Part shown: positions 1-5,719 of the stretch, piece by piece
Layout of the letters: every line of letters begins with the position of its first letter
Numbering within the stretch: the stretch's first letter is position 1
DNA from: Burkholderiaceae bacterium
GTDB lineage: Bacteria; Pseudomonadota; Gammaproteobacteria; Burkholderiales; Burkholderiaceae
Assembly: GCA_947373615.1 (NCBI GenBank)
Contig: CANBYN010000132.1
Coordinates: forward strand, 1-5,719
DNA: 5,719 nt
Direction: 5' to 3'
The notes under the pieces: model-generated
Told to the model about the DNA's origin: nothing
Seen by the model: only the letters and a program-made list of their open reading frames with translations
The model's database searches: none
Made by a program: the position numbers and the translations under genes

Positions 1-121
1 CTGAGTATGCTGATGAGAGCAATAGAGAGATATTTACAAAGGACAGGCTATGCTTGTTCTTAAGCCGAAAAGAATCAAAATGGCCGCCACAAGTACATAT
101 GCAAATTGGCGCTAAATCCAT
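1..121 (-). CDS. Possible start of an unrecognised gene, running off the window
   Basis: From an ATG at 121 an open frame of 40 codons continues to the window edge without a stop. The predicted start reads MDLAPICICTCGGHF and has three cysteines in a CxCxC pattern near residues 7-11, loosely like the opening of a zinc-binding domain. I do not recognise the family. It lies 46 bases downstream of pqiC on the same strand, so it could belong to the same transcript. No good Shine-Dalgarno sequence precedes the ATG. A competing plus-strand frame of similar length covers the same bases (open from the edge to a TGA at 138-140), so the coding strand is unsure. The frame is too short to be significant on length alone. 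Confidence 0.22.
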   Translation of the reverse strand, partial: MDLAPICICTCGGHFDSFRLKNKHSLSFVNISLLLSSAYS

Positions 122-167
122 AATCAGCATTCATCAATGAGATGCATGATGATTAGCTTGGTTGGTG

Positions 168-770
168 CTAAGGAATTGCTTTAGCAATATCCTTGCTGAC
201 TTTGGCAAATGCGCGACTTTGTGCGGCAACCAGGGCATCCAATCCATCGGAAGAGGCCGGCTCAGTAATCAAGGATCGCCCACTCACGACTAGCACCTTA
301 TTTGATTTACTGGGCGCCATATCGCCTGCTTTCGTTGAGGTGGGTTTAATCGTCCATAAAACATCGACCACTACTCCTTCACCACGCTTACTATCCAAGC
401 TTTGAACATCGATGAATACTTGATAGTTAAATTGCGTTTGGGTGCTTTGAGAGTAATTCCATACCTCGGTGGTATTAAGATCGCGAGATAAATTTACAGC
501 GATAACCCGTCCAATATCGTTTTTAAGCGAACCAGCCCAGCGATGAAATTCGAAAACGCTCACTTGATTCTTGCCGTCGCTGACTACCAATTGCGGCTGA
601 TCAATCAGTGTAGGCAAAGTCACTGGACCGACCATTACGCGCAGATCATTGCTTTTGGCTGGCGAGAAAGCATTGGGATCTGCGCTGAGGAAGTAATACG
701 ATGTTTTTGGCGTACTAGTGCATGCACTTAATATAAAGGTCAAAAATACCAAGGCTAAAAGCGATTTCAT
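168..770 (-). CDS. pqiC: PqiC-like outer-membrane lipoprotein (ABC-type transport auxiliary lipoprotein family)
   Basis: A 200-residue lipoprotein, the expected last component of the Pqi trans-envelope complex. The N-terminus has a lysine, a hydrophobic core and a lipobox LSAC, with the lipidated cysteine at residue 17. Threonine at +2 rather than aspartate suggests outer-membrane sorting. The mature part opens with YYFLSADP, then VMVGPVTLPTLIDQPQLVV near residues 45-64 and a FEFHRWAGSL motif near 73-82, all typical of this family. In E. coli, PqiC sits in the outer membrane and docks with the end of the PqiB tube. The ATG shares one base with the pqiB stop (TAATG), and a GAGGAG Shine-Dalgarno sequence lies at 779-784, eight bases before it. 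The start is therefore well supported and translation is probably coupled to pqiB. The stop is TAG. Length is close to that of E. coli PqiC. Confidence 0.9.
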   Translation of the reverse strand: MKSLLALVFLTFILSACTSTPKTSYYFLSADPNAFSPAKSNDLRVMVGPVTLPTLIDQPQLVVSDGKNQVSVFEFHRWAGSLKNDIGRVIAVNLSRDLNTTEVWNYSQSTQTQFNYQVFIDVQSLDSKRGEGVVVDVLWTIKPTSTKAGDMAPSKSNKVLVVSGRSLITEPASSDGLDALVAAQSRAFAKVSKDIAKAIP

Positions 771-2374
771 TATTTTGACTCCTCGGAAGATTTACCGAAA
801 ATCAGGGATTGCGGTTGTTGATCAAGCATGTCGGTCAATTTTTTTAATGAGGCCGCTGCCTTGGTGAGTTCGCGTAAAGAATCGCGCATATCAGTCTGCA
901 ACGGCGAATCACTTGCTGTGATCGAATTGACGTTCTTCAAGGTTTTATTAAACTCAGGAATAGTTTCTGTATCGAGTTTTTTAACCATATTCACCACCAC
1001 TTTCTCCATGTCATCGAAGGTGCCTGGTACTGACGGCATCTCAAGCGGACGTTTGGAAAGATCTAAAGTGTATTTCGGTGCATCAGGGAAAAAGTCAAGG
1101 GCAATGTACTGCTGACCAGTCAATAAATTTCCACTGCGTAGTTGCGCGCGGAACCCATTTTTAAGGAATGCTTTAAAGCGTTTTATCTTTTCTGCAGGCG
1201 TCTTTGGTGTAGGTACGAGCGTACCATCGATCAAGGAGCGAGGATTTAGGCGTTCAGCATACAAAAAGATTCCAACAGGCTGAACCACTTCATACGTATT
1301 TGGGTCAATCGCCGTATCTATGCTAATCACTTCACCAATATTTACCCCACGAAATTCCACTGGCGCACCAACTGCTAAACCACGTACCGATTGCTTGAAA
1401 TTAATGACAAAACGCTGAACATGTGTGTCAGGTCTTTTCATTGCTAGCTCGCGTGTCTGAAATAGAGGAAAGACTGTATCAGCTTCTGCTCGAATATTGG
1501 GAGACTCTATTGATTCCTTCGGTGCTGTGGATGTCGCCTGACTTGGGTTACTAATACCAGAATTAACCTCCTCATCCATATTCTGAGGAGCCTCAAAAGC
1601 AATGCCACCAGCTAGGACGGAAATCATGGATTCTGTTTGCAACTTAAAACCAGTTGCTCCTACGGAGACATCAATCCCGCTAGCATTCCAAAAGCGAGTA
1701 TTGCTTGTTACGTACTGATCATAGGGCGCATCCACAAAAACCTTAATTGATATCCCCTTGCCATCTTTATCTAACTCATAGGACACTACTTTGCCGACAG
1801 CTAGTCGACGAAAATATAGGGGGGTGCCAACATCATGCGAACCCAACGTGGGCGCTCGCAACACAAATTCCCGTCCAGGGGTATCGCGCGTCAAAATTGG
1901 GGGGACATCTAATGCGACGAAGTTTTCGCGCATGCTAGAAGCGGTGCCAATATCGGCTGCAATGTATGAGCCTACCAGTAAGGTGCCCAAGCCCGATACG
2001 CCGCTAGCAGTGATGCGTGGTCGCACGATCCAAAAATGCGTGTCGTCTCTCAAAAAATCAGCAGAGTCTCTATCAATTTGGACAGTAGCGATCACTTGCT
2101 GATGATCCTTTGATAGAACTACTTTTTTAACGAGGCCAATATCAACGTCTTTATATTTGACATGCGTTTTTCCCGCCTCTAGTCCATCGCCTGATTTGAA
2201 GGTGATGGTAATGGTTGATCCGCGCTCAAGCACTACCTTCACAGCCAAACTAATCCCAACCAGAGCTGCCAAAATGGGAATAATCCAAATGAATTGAGGT
2301 CTCCAGCGTCGTGGCTTTTGGGGGGCTGCCATTGGCAGATCAGACAGTGTGTCATCGAAGCGTGTATCAGGCAT
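770..2374 (-). CDS. pqiB: PqiB-like MCE-domain protein, inner-membrane anchored periplasmic tube
   Basis: A 534-residue protein from the ATG at 2374, close to the 546 residues of E. coli PqiB. A short cytoplasmic tail rich in P, K and R is followed by one membrane helix (about 28-49) and three MCE domains at roughly 54-146, 169-265 and 321-430. Each MCE domain carries the usual G-x-x-V-x-Y/F-x-x-V-x-I/V-G-x-V pattern: VKYKDVDIGLV, LYFRRLAVGKV and VEFRGVNIGEV. The C-terminal 80 residues look helical and end in a QPQSLIFGK motif common at MCE protein ends. In E. coli the protein forms a hexameric, syringe-like tube crossing the periplasm for transport of lipids or other hydrophobic molecules. 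A longer frame opens with an ATG at 2422, but that codon lacks a Shine-Dalgarno sequence and would overlap the upstream gene by 56 bases. The ATG at 2374 has a good one and overlaps by only 8. The linker between MCE2 and MCE3 is rich in S, T, N, E and P. Confidence 0.93.
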   Translation of the reverse strand: MPDTRFDDTLSDLPMAAPQKPRRWRPQFIWIIPILAALVGISLAVKVVLERGSTITITFKSGDGLEAGKTHVKYKDVDIGLVKKVVLSKDHQQVIATVQIDRDSADFLRDDTHFWIVRPRITASGVSGLGTLLVGSYIAADIGTASSMRENFVALDVPPILTRDTPGREFVLRAPTLGSHDVGTPLYFRRLAVGKVVSYELDKDGKGISIKVFVDAPYDQYVTSNTRFWNASGIDVSVGATGFKLQTESMISVLAGGIAFEAPQNMDEEVNSGISNPSQATSTAPKESIESPNIRAEADTVFPLFQTRELAMKRPDTHVQRFVINFKQSVRGLAVGAPVEFRGVNIGEVISIDTAIDPNTYEVVQPVGIFLYAERLNPRSLIDGTLVPTPKTPAEKIKRFKAFLKNGFRAQLRSGNLLTGQQYIALDFFPDAPKYTLDLSKRPLEMPSVPGTFDDMEKVVVNMVKKLDTETIPEFNKTLKNVNSITASDSPLQTDMRDSLRELTKAAASLKKLTDMLDQQPQSLIFGKSSEESK

Positions 2375-3017
2375 GCTTTTCCTCAGATCTATTTTTTGAA
2401 TATTTTGAACATTCAGCTGCATCCCAAATCAGCCGAGGATCAAAACTCTCTGCAGCAAATATGGTGATGACCACTACAGCACCGAAAGCAATGGCACCGC
2501 CTCCAGCGTGAATCGACATTAAACTGCCAAATTGAACAAGCGCCGTAAGCATGGCTGCCACATAAACATCTATCATGGACCAGCGTCCCACAGCTTCAAG
2601 AACGCGATAAATACGAGTGCGTTTTATAGGGCTCCAAGAGGAGTTTCGCTGTACAGAAATCAACAGATACGTTAACGAAAGCAACTTGGCTACTGGAATG
2701 AGAATGCTCGCAAAAAACAAAATGATGCTTAATGATTGTGATCCCGAAGTCCATAGGTAAATCACGCCACTCATAATAGTGTCATTCTCTGAGCCAAATA
2801 AGGAGCCCGTTTCCATGACTGGAAGAAGATTAGCGGGAATAATTAAGACATATGCAGCGATCAAGAGCGCCCAGGTGCGGTTGAGGCTATTTGGCTTACG
2901 AAAATGCAATTTAGACCCACAACGGTTGCAAGTCATGTCGTGCACATTGGGTGATGCGCGATGTAACAGGCCACAGGCATGACAGTTCGTCATTCCTGCC
3001 TTAGCAGCGGTGATCAC
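2367..3017 (-). CDS. pqiA: PqiA second-half protein (zinc-ribbon plus four membrane helices)
   Basis: A 216-residue inner-membrane protein matching one of the two repeats of E. coli PqiA (about 417 residues). A cytoplasmic zinc ribbon has cysteines at 12, 15, 30 and 33. Four hydrophobic stretches follow at about 48-67, 94-121, 147-166 and 172-190. Family signatures include the IPANLLPVMET segment at the end of helix 1, GRWSMIDVYVAAML at helix 3, and AAESFDPRLIWD after helix 4. PqiA proteins are membrane partners of PqiB and are thought to help load or remove substrate at the inner membrane. The GTG start at 3017 overlaps the preceding gene's TGA (GTGA) and has an AAGGGAG Shine-Dalgarno sequence. 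An ATG at 2993 (residue 9) is a weaker alternative that would still keep the zinc ribbon. The end overlaps pqiB by 8 bases (ATGCCTGA). Confidence 0.9.
   Translation of the reverse strand: MITAAKAGMTNCHACGLLHRASPNVHDMTCNRCGSKLHFRKPNSLNRTWALLIAAYVLIIPANLLPVMETGSLFGSENDTIMSGVIYLWTSGSQSLSIILFFASILIPVAKLLSLTYLLISVQRNSSWSPIKRTRIYRVLEAVGRWSMIDVYVAAMLTALVQFGSLMSIHAGGGAIAFGAVVVITIFAAESFDPRLIWDAAECSKYSKNRSEEKHA
2380..2384 (-). promoter_or_regulatory. Ribosome binding site that fixes the pqiB start
   Basis: The minus strand reads GAGGA, then five bases, then ATG at 2374. The upstream alternative ATG at 2422 is preceded by GATTTGGG with no comparable purine-rich match. This supports the shorter PqiB. 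The site lies inside the last codons of the upstream pqiA gene. Confidence 0.7.
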
Positions 3018-3640
3018 GCTTGCTCCCTTGAATATTGAAGGGTCTGTACGCGCTCCCAGAAATTTCGGGTATTAAAATTTGAAGCGGCAAAAGCTGTTGA
3101 AAACATCAACAAAATAAAAGATCCCAAAGCAATTTCGGGAACTACTGAGGCCAATCCGTTTAATTTACTAATCGTCACTAGAAGCCCCAGCATGAATACC
3201 TCGATCATAGCCCAGGGCTTGACTAAACGCATTACCCTAAAAACTGTAGGCATGCCTGGCGGAATTTGTCCGAACTTCAGCGGTAATAGCAAATAGATTA
3301 GGGCGCTAATTTCCAATGCGGGCATCAAAAATGTCGTAGCAAATACGAGCATGGCAACACTTATCATGCCGTCGCGCATTAGTAGGTCTACTGCACCAAG
3401 CAATGTTGTTGAGCTGGTTAATCCCTGAGAATTGATGGTTACTATAGAAAAAGAATTGGCAATTATAAATAGAGCAGCAGCGGTCAACGCAAATACCAAA
3501 CTTCGCTCTAAACCTTGCGGCTGATGACGATAAAGATGATGGCCGCAACGGGTACAAGTTGCCACACCCCCTGGCTCTAGAGAAACCTCACGAAGCAGTA
3601 AATCACATTCATCACAGATAATAAGGTTTTTTAATGACAT
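3014..3640 (-). CDS. pqiA: PqiA first-half protein (zinc-ribbon plus four membrane helices)
   Basis: A 208-residue inner-membrane protein and the first gene of the pqi operon. It has the same plan as the next gene: a zinc ribbon with cysteines at 9, 12, 29 and 32, then hydrophobic segments at about 47-68, 93-120, 143-163 and 167-187. The KPWAMIEVFMLGLLVTISKL stretch at helix 3 is the counterpart of the WSMIDVYV motif in its partner. Together the two proteins total 424 residues, almost exactly one full-length E. coli PqiA, so they probably act as two separate subunits replacing one fused protein. The ATG at 3640 is the only reasonable start, since an in-frame TGA lies 12 bases upstream of it. 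The Shine-Dalgarno sequence is weak or absent, unlike the strong sites of the downstream genes. A promoter candidate lies about 100 bases upstream. Confidence 0.9.
   Translation of the reverse strand: MSLKNLIICDECDLLLREVSLEPGGVATCTRCGHHLYRHQPQGLERSLVFALTAAALFIIANSFSIVTINSQGLTSSTTLLGAVDLLMRDGMISVAMLVFATTFLMPALEISALIYLLLPLKFGQIPPGMPTVFRVMRLVKPWAMIEVFMLGLLVTISKLNGLASVVPEIALGSFILLMFSTAFAASNFNTRNFWERVQTLQYSREQA
3023..3029 (-). promoter_or_regulatory. Ribosome binding site for the GTG start of the second pqiA gene
   Basis: AAGGGAG on the minus strand lies five bases before the GTG at 3017, within the final codons of the first pqiA gene. It favours this GTG over the internal ATG at 2993 and fits translational coupling through the GTGA overlap. 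Confidence 0.65.
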
Positions 3641-3657
3641 TAATAGGCATCAGTTAA

Positions 3658-3685
3658 TGGGCTAGGGAATTGGATTTGAACCAAC
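3658..3685 (-). other. tRNA 3'-end-like sequence (T-arm, acceptor strand, CCA) without a 5' half
   Basis: Read on the minus strand, GTTGG-TTCAAAT-CCAAT forms a five-pair T-stem (one G-T wobble) around a loop that fits the tRNA consensus T-T-C-R-A-N-Y at every position, including the G-C pair closing the loop. It is followed by exactly seven bases (TCCCTAG), one discriminator base and CCA, the exact spacing of a tRNA. Upstream I find no matching acceptor strand, no D-arm and no proper anticodon arm, so this is not an intact tRNA gene. It may be a degenerate tRNA or the tRNA-derived end of an integration site. Alternatively it may be a chance or functional tRNA-like piece of the pqi leader, because it ends 17 bases before the first pqiA start codon. 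Confidence 0.4.
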
Positions 3686-3708
3686 ATCGCTCTATAAAAG
3701 CCGATGTT
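3683..3708. repeat. 7-bp inverted repeat in the pqi leader
   Basis: AACATCG (3683-3689) and CGATGTT (3702-3708) are perfect reverse complements separated by 12 bases. One arm overlaps the T-stem of the tRNA-like sequence, so the two folds would compete. There is no T-run next to it on either strand, so it does not look like an intrinsic terminator. It could be a small leader hairpin, a protein-binding site or a remnant of a tRNA arm. Confidence 0.4.
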
Positions 3709-3747
3709 ATTGTGAGTATATAGATTTAGGTGGCTAGTAATAAGACG

Positions 3748-3776
3748 ATTCTAAATTGCCCAATAGATCATGGCAA
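3748..3776 (-). promoter_or_regulatory. Sigma70-like promoter for the pqi operon
   Basis: The minus strand has TTGCCA at 3776-3771, a 17-base spacer and TAGAAT at 3753-3748. Each hexamer matches the sigma70 consensus at five of six positions, with optimal spacing. Transcription would begin near 3741, giving a leader of about 100 bases that contains the inverted repeat and the tRNA-like sequence. A second, poorer -10-like sequence (TATACT at 3720-3715) lies closer to the gene but lacks a good -35. Confidence 0.5.
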
Positions 3777-3874
3777 ATGAATACATGACTTGGCGCTCTT
3801 GATGCAGCTTTGGAAGAAATCCACACCTGTACTAATAATTCCTTGGGTTGGTGAGATGGTAACTCTAGAGGCAA

Positions 3875-5719
3875 CTAATGTGATTTAGTGCTTAAATTCA
3901 ATTGCTTTAATATTTGGTCGCTTAATATTCGGGCGCCAACCGTATTTAGATGGTCATCATCAAAGTAAATTGGCATGCCATTAATCATGGCAGTGCATCT
4001 CTGTTTAATATAGGTGTTGCAAAAAAGCTTATCTGGGTAAACTCGAATTAAGTTTTTATCATTCCCAAGACCATCCAATAATCGAATAACCTCTTTGTTG
4101 CGGGACAAATAATTGTCGTAGCTTATAGAAGCAGATTCAGCAGATAACTGACTATCATTAAAAAAACTCTGCTTAGCAAGCCTGTTCGGGATATTCCATC
4201 CCATTTCAGGAATTGGGTATATGAGGATCACTTTTTTATCGAGCTGTAAGTATCTATTTATAGCTTCGATAGTTTTTTGTTTTACTATAGCTCTCTTTTC
4301 TGATTCAGGAATATATTGAATATTGCCATCTTGAATAATTTCAAGTGGATTCTCTGCATGCTCAATACCACCTTCGTCATTATTAAAGTCACTCGTTGAA
4401 TTAATCCATCTCGACCATCTATTGCTGATAATTACATACTTAATCTTAGTTTCTTTGCTTATGTAATCATAATTTTCTTTGTTTATTTGGGAACAAATAA
4501 ATCCAAGATATTTTGTGTATACATCAAAATAGGGTGGACATCCTTGAGTTGTAAGTAGTTTGATACCAGTGTTGAAATTTTTTAGCTCAATATCTAACGC
4601 ATATGCAATTGCGCGAGAGTGAGAGTCGCCAATCAATGCGCCGATAATATTATTTTTATCCCCCAAATCGCAAGCATCTGCGACATGGTTATAGTCGCCA
4701 GCATGTGACAAGCAATGTTTTTTGTCAGGATATTCAATTCCACCATACAACAGCGTTATGGCCTTATCCGAAAGTCGACTGTGAAATCCCCCGCTCAAAT
4801 ACCCGGCTACTCCAAACACAATAAAAAATGCACTACACAATGCGCCATACGTAAGCACTTTGGTGCGACTAATGCGGTGTTTATTTCTAAAAGGCCTTTC
4901 AATGTACTTCCAGCTAAAATACGCAAATACAAAGCTAAGCGCAGCCAATATAGCCATCATGTACACGCTGGGTTCATTCAAACTACGCTCTCTTGCAAAT
5001 ACAAACATTGGCTGATGCCACAGGTAGGCACTATAGCTAATTAAGCCGATGCCTACGAATGGCTTTGAACCTAAGATGATTCCAGCAACTGTCTTATGTG
5101 TAGTAAAAATGATAATAAGTGCGGTGCCTATCGTTGGCACAAGGGTGTATACACTTGGGAATGGAGTTTGGTCGTTGAAATAAAATACGGAATAGGCGAT
5201 TAAAAATATACCCGTTAAGCTACCCAGCTGCGCAAAGATGTGATGGTGCTTCTTGATATTGTGATTGGCATAATAAAATGCGATGAATGCACCAATCAAT
5301 AATTCCCAACTACGCGTTGGGAGCATATAGAAAGTAAAACCTGGGTGACGCAATACTCCCCATTGTGTCAGCGCTAAGCTACCTAAGAATATAACAACGA
5401 GCAACCCCATGGCCCAGCGTTTTCCAAACCGCCAAGCCAGCATTAAGAAAAGAGGGAATACTACGTAATACTGCTCCTCTACTGCCAAACTCCAAGTATG
5501 TAAGAGAGGTTTTAGATCTGCAGCGGGATCAAAGTAACTTGTTGTTTTATAGAAAAAAATATTAGATGCAAAAACACTGACTGCAACTAAACTTTCAGAA
5601 AAGCGTCTCATTGCCTCTGGCAAAAGACAAAACCAAGCCATCGCTACACAAAAAAACAATACAGTAAATAGTGCTGGTAATATTCGCCTTGCTCTGCGCT
5701 CATAAAAATGGATAAGCGA
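3875..5719 (-). CDS. Membrane O-acyltransferase (acyltransferase-3/OafA type) with C-terminal SGNH-like domain, 5' end outside window
   Basis: 614 residues are visible; the frame is still open at the edge. The first visible residues contain HFYERRARRILPAL, normally about 50-60 residues into this family, so the true start and first helix are missing. A TTG at 5659 should not be taken as the start, because it would cut off this motif. Further signatures are LKPLLHTWSLAVEEQYY (about 69-85), YLWHQPMF (232-239) and IERPFRNKHR after the last core helix (273-282). Multiple membrane helices span roughly 14-310. The rest is a periplasmic SGNH-like domain with GDSHS (364-368, probable nucleophile serine), SNRW (432-435) and DDDHLN (587-592, probable Asp/His), plus six cysteines that may form disulfides. 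Such two-domain enzymes transfer acetyl or similar groups to O-antigen or exopolysaccharide sugars; the acceptor cannot be told from sequence. The 3' half is strongly AT-rich. No terminator is evident after the TAG stop. Confidence 0.9.
   Translation of the reverse strand, partial: SLIHFYERRARRILPALFTVLFFCVAMAWFCLLPEAMRRFSESLVAVSVFASNIFFYKTTSYFDPAADLKPLLHTWSLAVEEQYYVVFPLFLMLAWRFGKRWAMGLLVVIFLGSLALTQWGVLRHPGFTFYMLPTRSWELLIGAFIAFYYANHNIKKHHHIFAQLGSLTGIFLIAYSVFYFNDQTPFPSVYTLVPTIGTALIIIFTTHKTVAGIILGSKPFVGIGLISYSAYLWHQPMFVFARERSLNEPSVYMMAILAALSFVFAYFSWKYIERPFRNKHRISRTKVLTYGALCSAFFIVFGVAGYLSGGFHSRLSDKAITLLYGGIEYPDKKHCLSHAGDYNHVADACDLGDKNNIIGALIGDSHSRAIAYALDIELKNFNTGIKLLTTQGCPPYFDVYTKYLGFICSQINKENYDYISKETKIKYVIISNRWSRWINSTSDFNNDEGGIEHAENPLEIIQDGNIQYIPESEKRAIVKQKTIEAINRYLQLDKKVILIYPIPEMGWNIPNRLAKQSFFNDSQLSAESASISYDNYLSRNKEVIRLLDGLGNDKNLIRVYPDKLFCNTYIKQRCTAMINGMPIYFDDDHLNTVGARILSDQILKQLNLSTKSH

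Noticed and set aside
122..154. Imperfect inverted repeat AATCAGCAT / ATGATGATT after pqiC, as a possible operon terminator
   Set aside because: The arms are 9 bases with one mismatch, AT-rich, with a 15-base loop and no following T-run on the minus strand, so it does not fit an intrinsic terminator.
3306..3557. Minus-strand frame of 83 codons inside the first pqiA gene
   Set aside because: It is a shifted-frame shadow of a clear membrane protein, with no family signature and no start signal.
3658..3737. A full tRNA gene in the interval
   Set aside because: The span from a CTAG near 3737 to the CCA is tRNA-sized, but only four acceptor bases could pair (a palindromic CTAG), there is no D-loop GG and no acceptable anticodon arm. 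Only the 3' part is tRNA-like.
3863..3870. CTCTAGAG palindrome near the acyltransferase stop, as a possible terminator stem
   Set aside because: It is eight bases with no loop and no T-run, so it cannot form a terminator hairpin and is common by chance.
3781..3888. Plus-strand open frame of 35 codons containing MQLWKKSTPVLIIPWVGEMV
   Set aside because: It reads like protein but has no Shine-Dalgarno sequence before its ATG, is short, overlaps the end of the acyltransferase on the opposite strand and matches nothing I recognise. It could be a gene remnant, but length and composition do not rule out chance.
4715..5044. Plus-strand frame of 109 codons opposite the acyltransferase
   Set aside because: It is antisense to well-conserved acyltransferase coding sequence and its translation shows no recognisable domain.

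Overview
The window most resembles a moderate-GC proteobacterium. A Burkholderiales-type betaproteobacterium is my best guess, from the arrangement with two separate PqiA genes and the lipoprotein and MCE sequences, but there is no marker gene to prove it. Every gene I can support is on the minus strand, so transcription runs from high to low coordinates.

Right part (3875-5719): the 3' portion of a large membrane O-acyltransferase gene whose 5' end lies beyond the window. It encodes an acyltransferase-3 (OafA/YrhL-type) membrane domain followed by a periplasmic SGNH-like domain. Such enzymes usually decorate lipopolysaccharide O-antigen or other surface glycans. Base composition falls from about 41% GC in the membrane half to about 31% in the SGNH half, against about 52% in a sample of pqiB. 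This suggests horizontal or mosaic origin.

Middle (3641-3874): a 234-base gap. It holds a good sigma70-like promoter pointing at the pqi genes (3748-3776), a 7-bp inverted repeat, and a canonical tRNA 3' end (T-arm, acceptor strand and CCA) with no matching 5' half. This last element is either a relic or attachment-site scar of an integrated element, or a tRNA-like leader piece.

Left part (168-3640): a compact four-gene pqi operon, pqiA (first half), pqiA (second half), pqiB and pqiC, with every junction overlapping by 1-8 bases. PqiA-type proteins are inner-membrane partners, PqiB is a three-MCE-domain periplasm-spanning tube, and PqiC is the outer-membrane lipoprotein. Together they form a Pqi trans-envelope system thought to move lipids or other hydrophobic molecules between the two membranes.

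Left edge (1-167): an open frame with clustered cysteines runs off the window and may be the start of another gene. I see no proven new system here. The points most worth a second look are the tRNA-like element in the pqi leader and the compositional mosaic in the acyltransferase.
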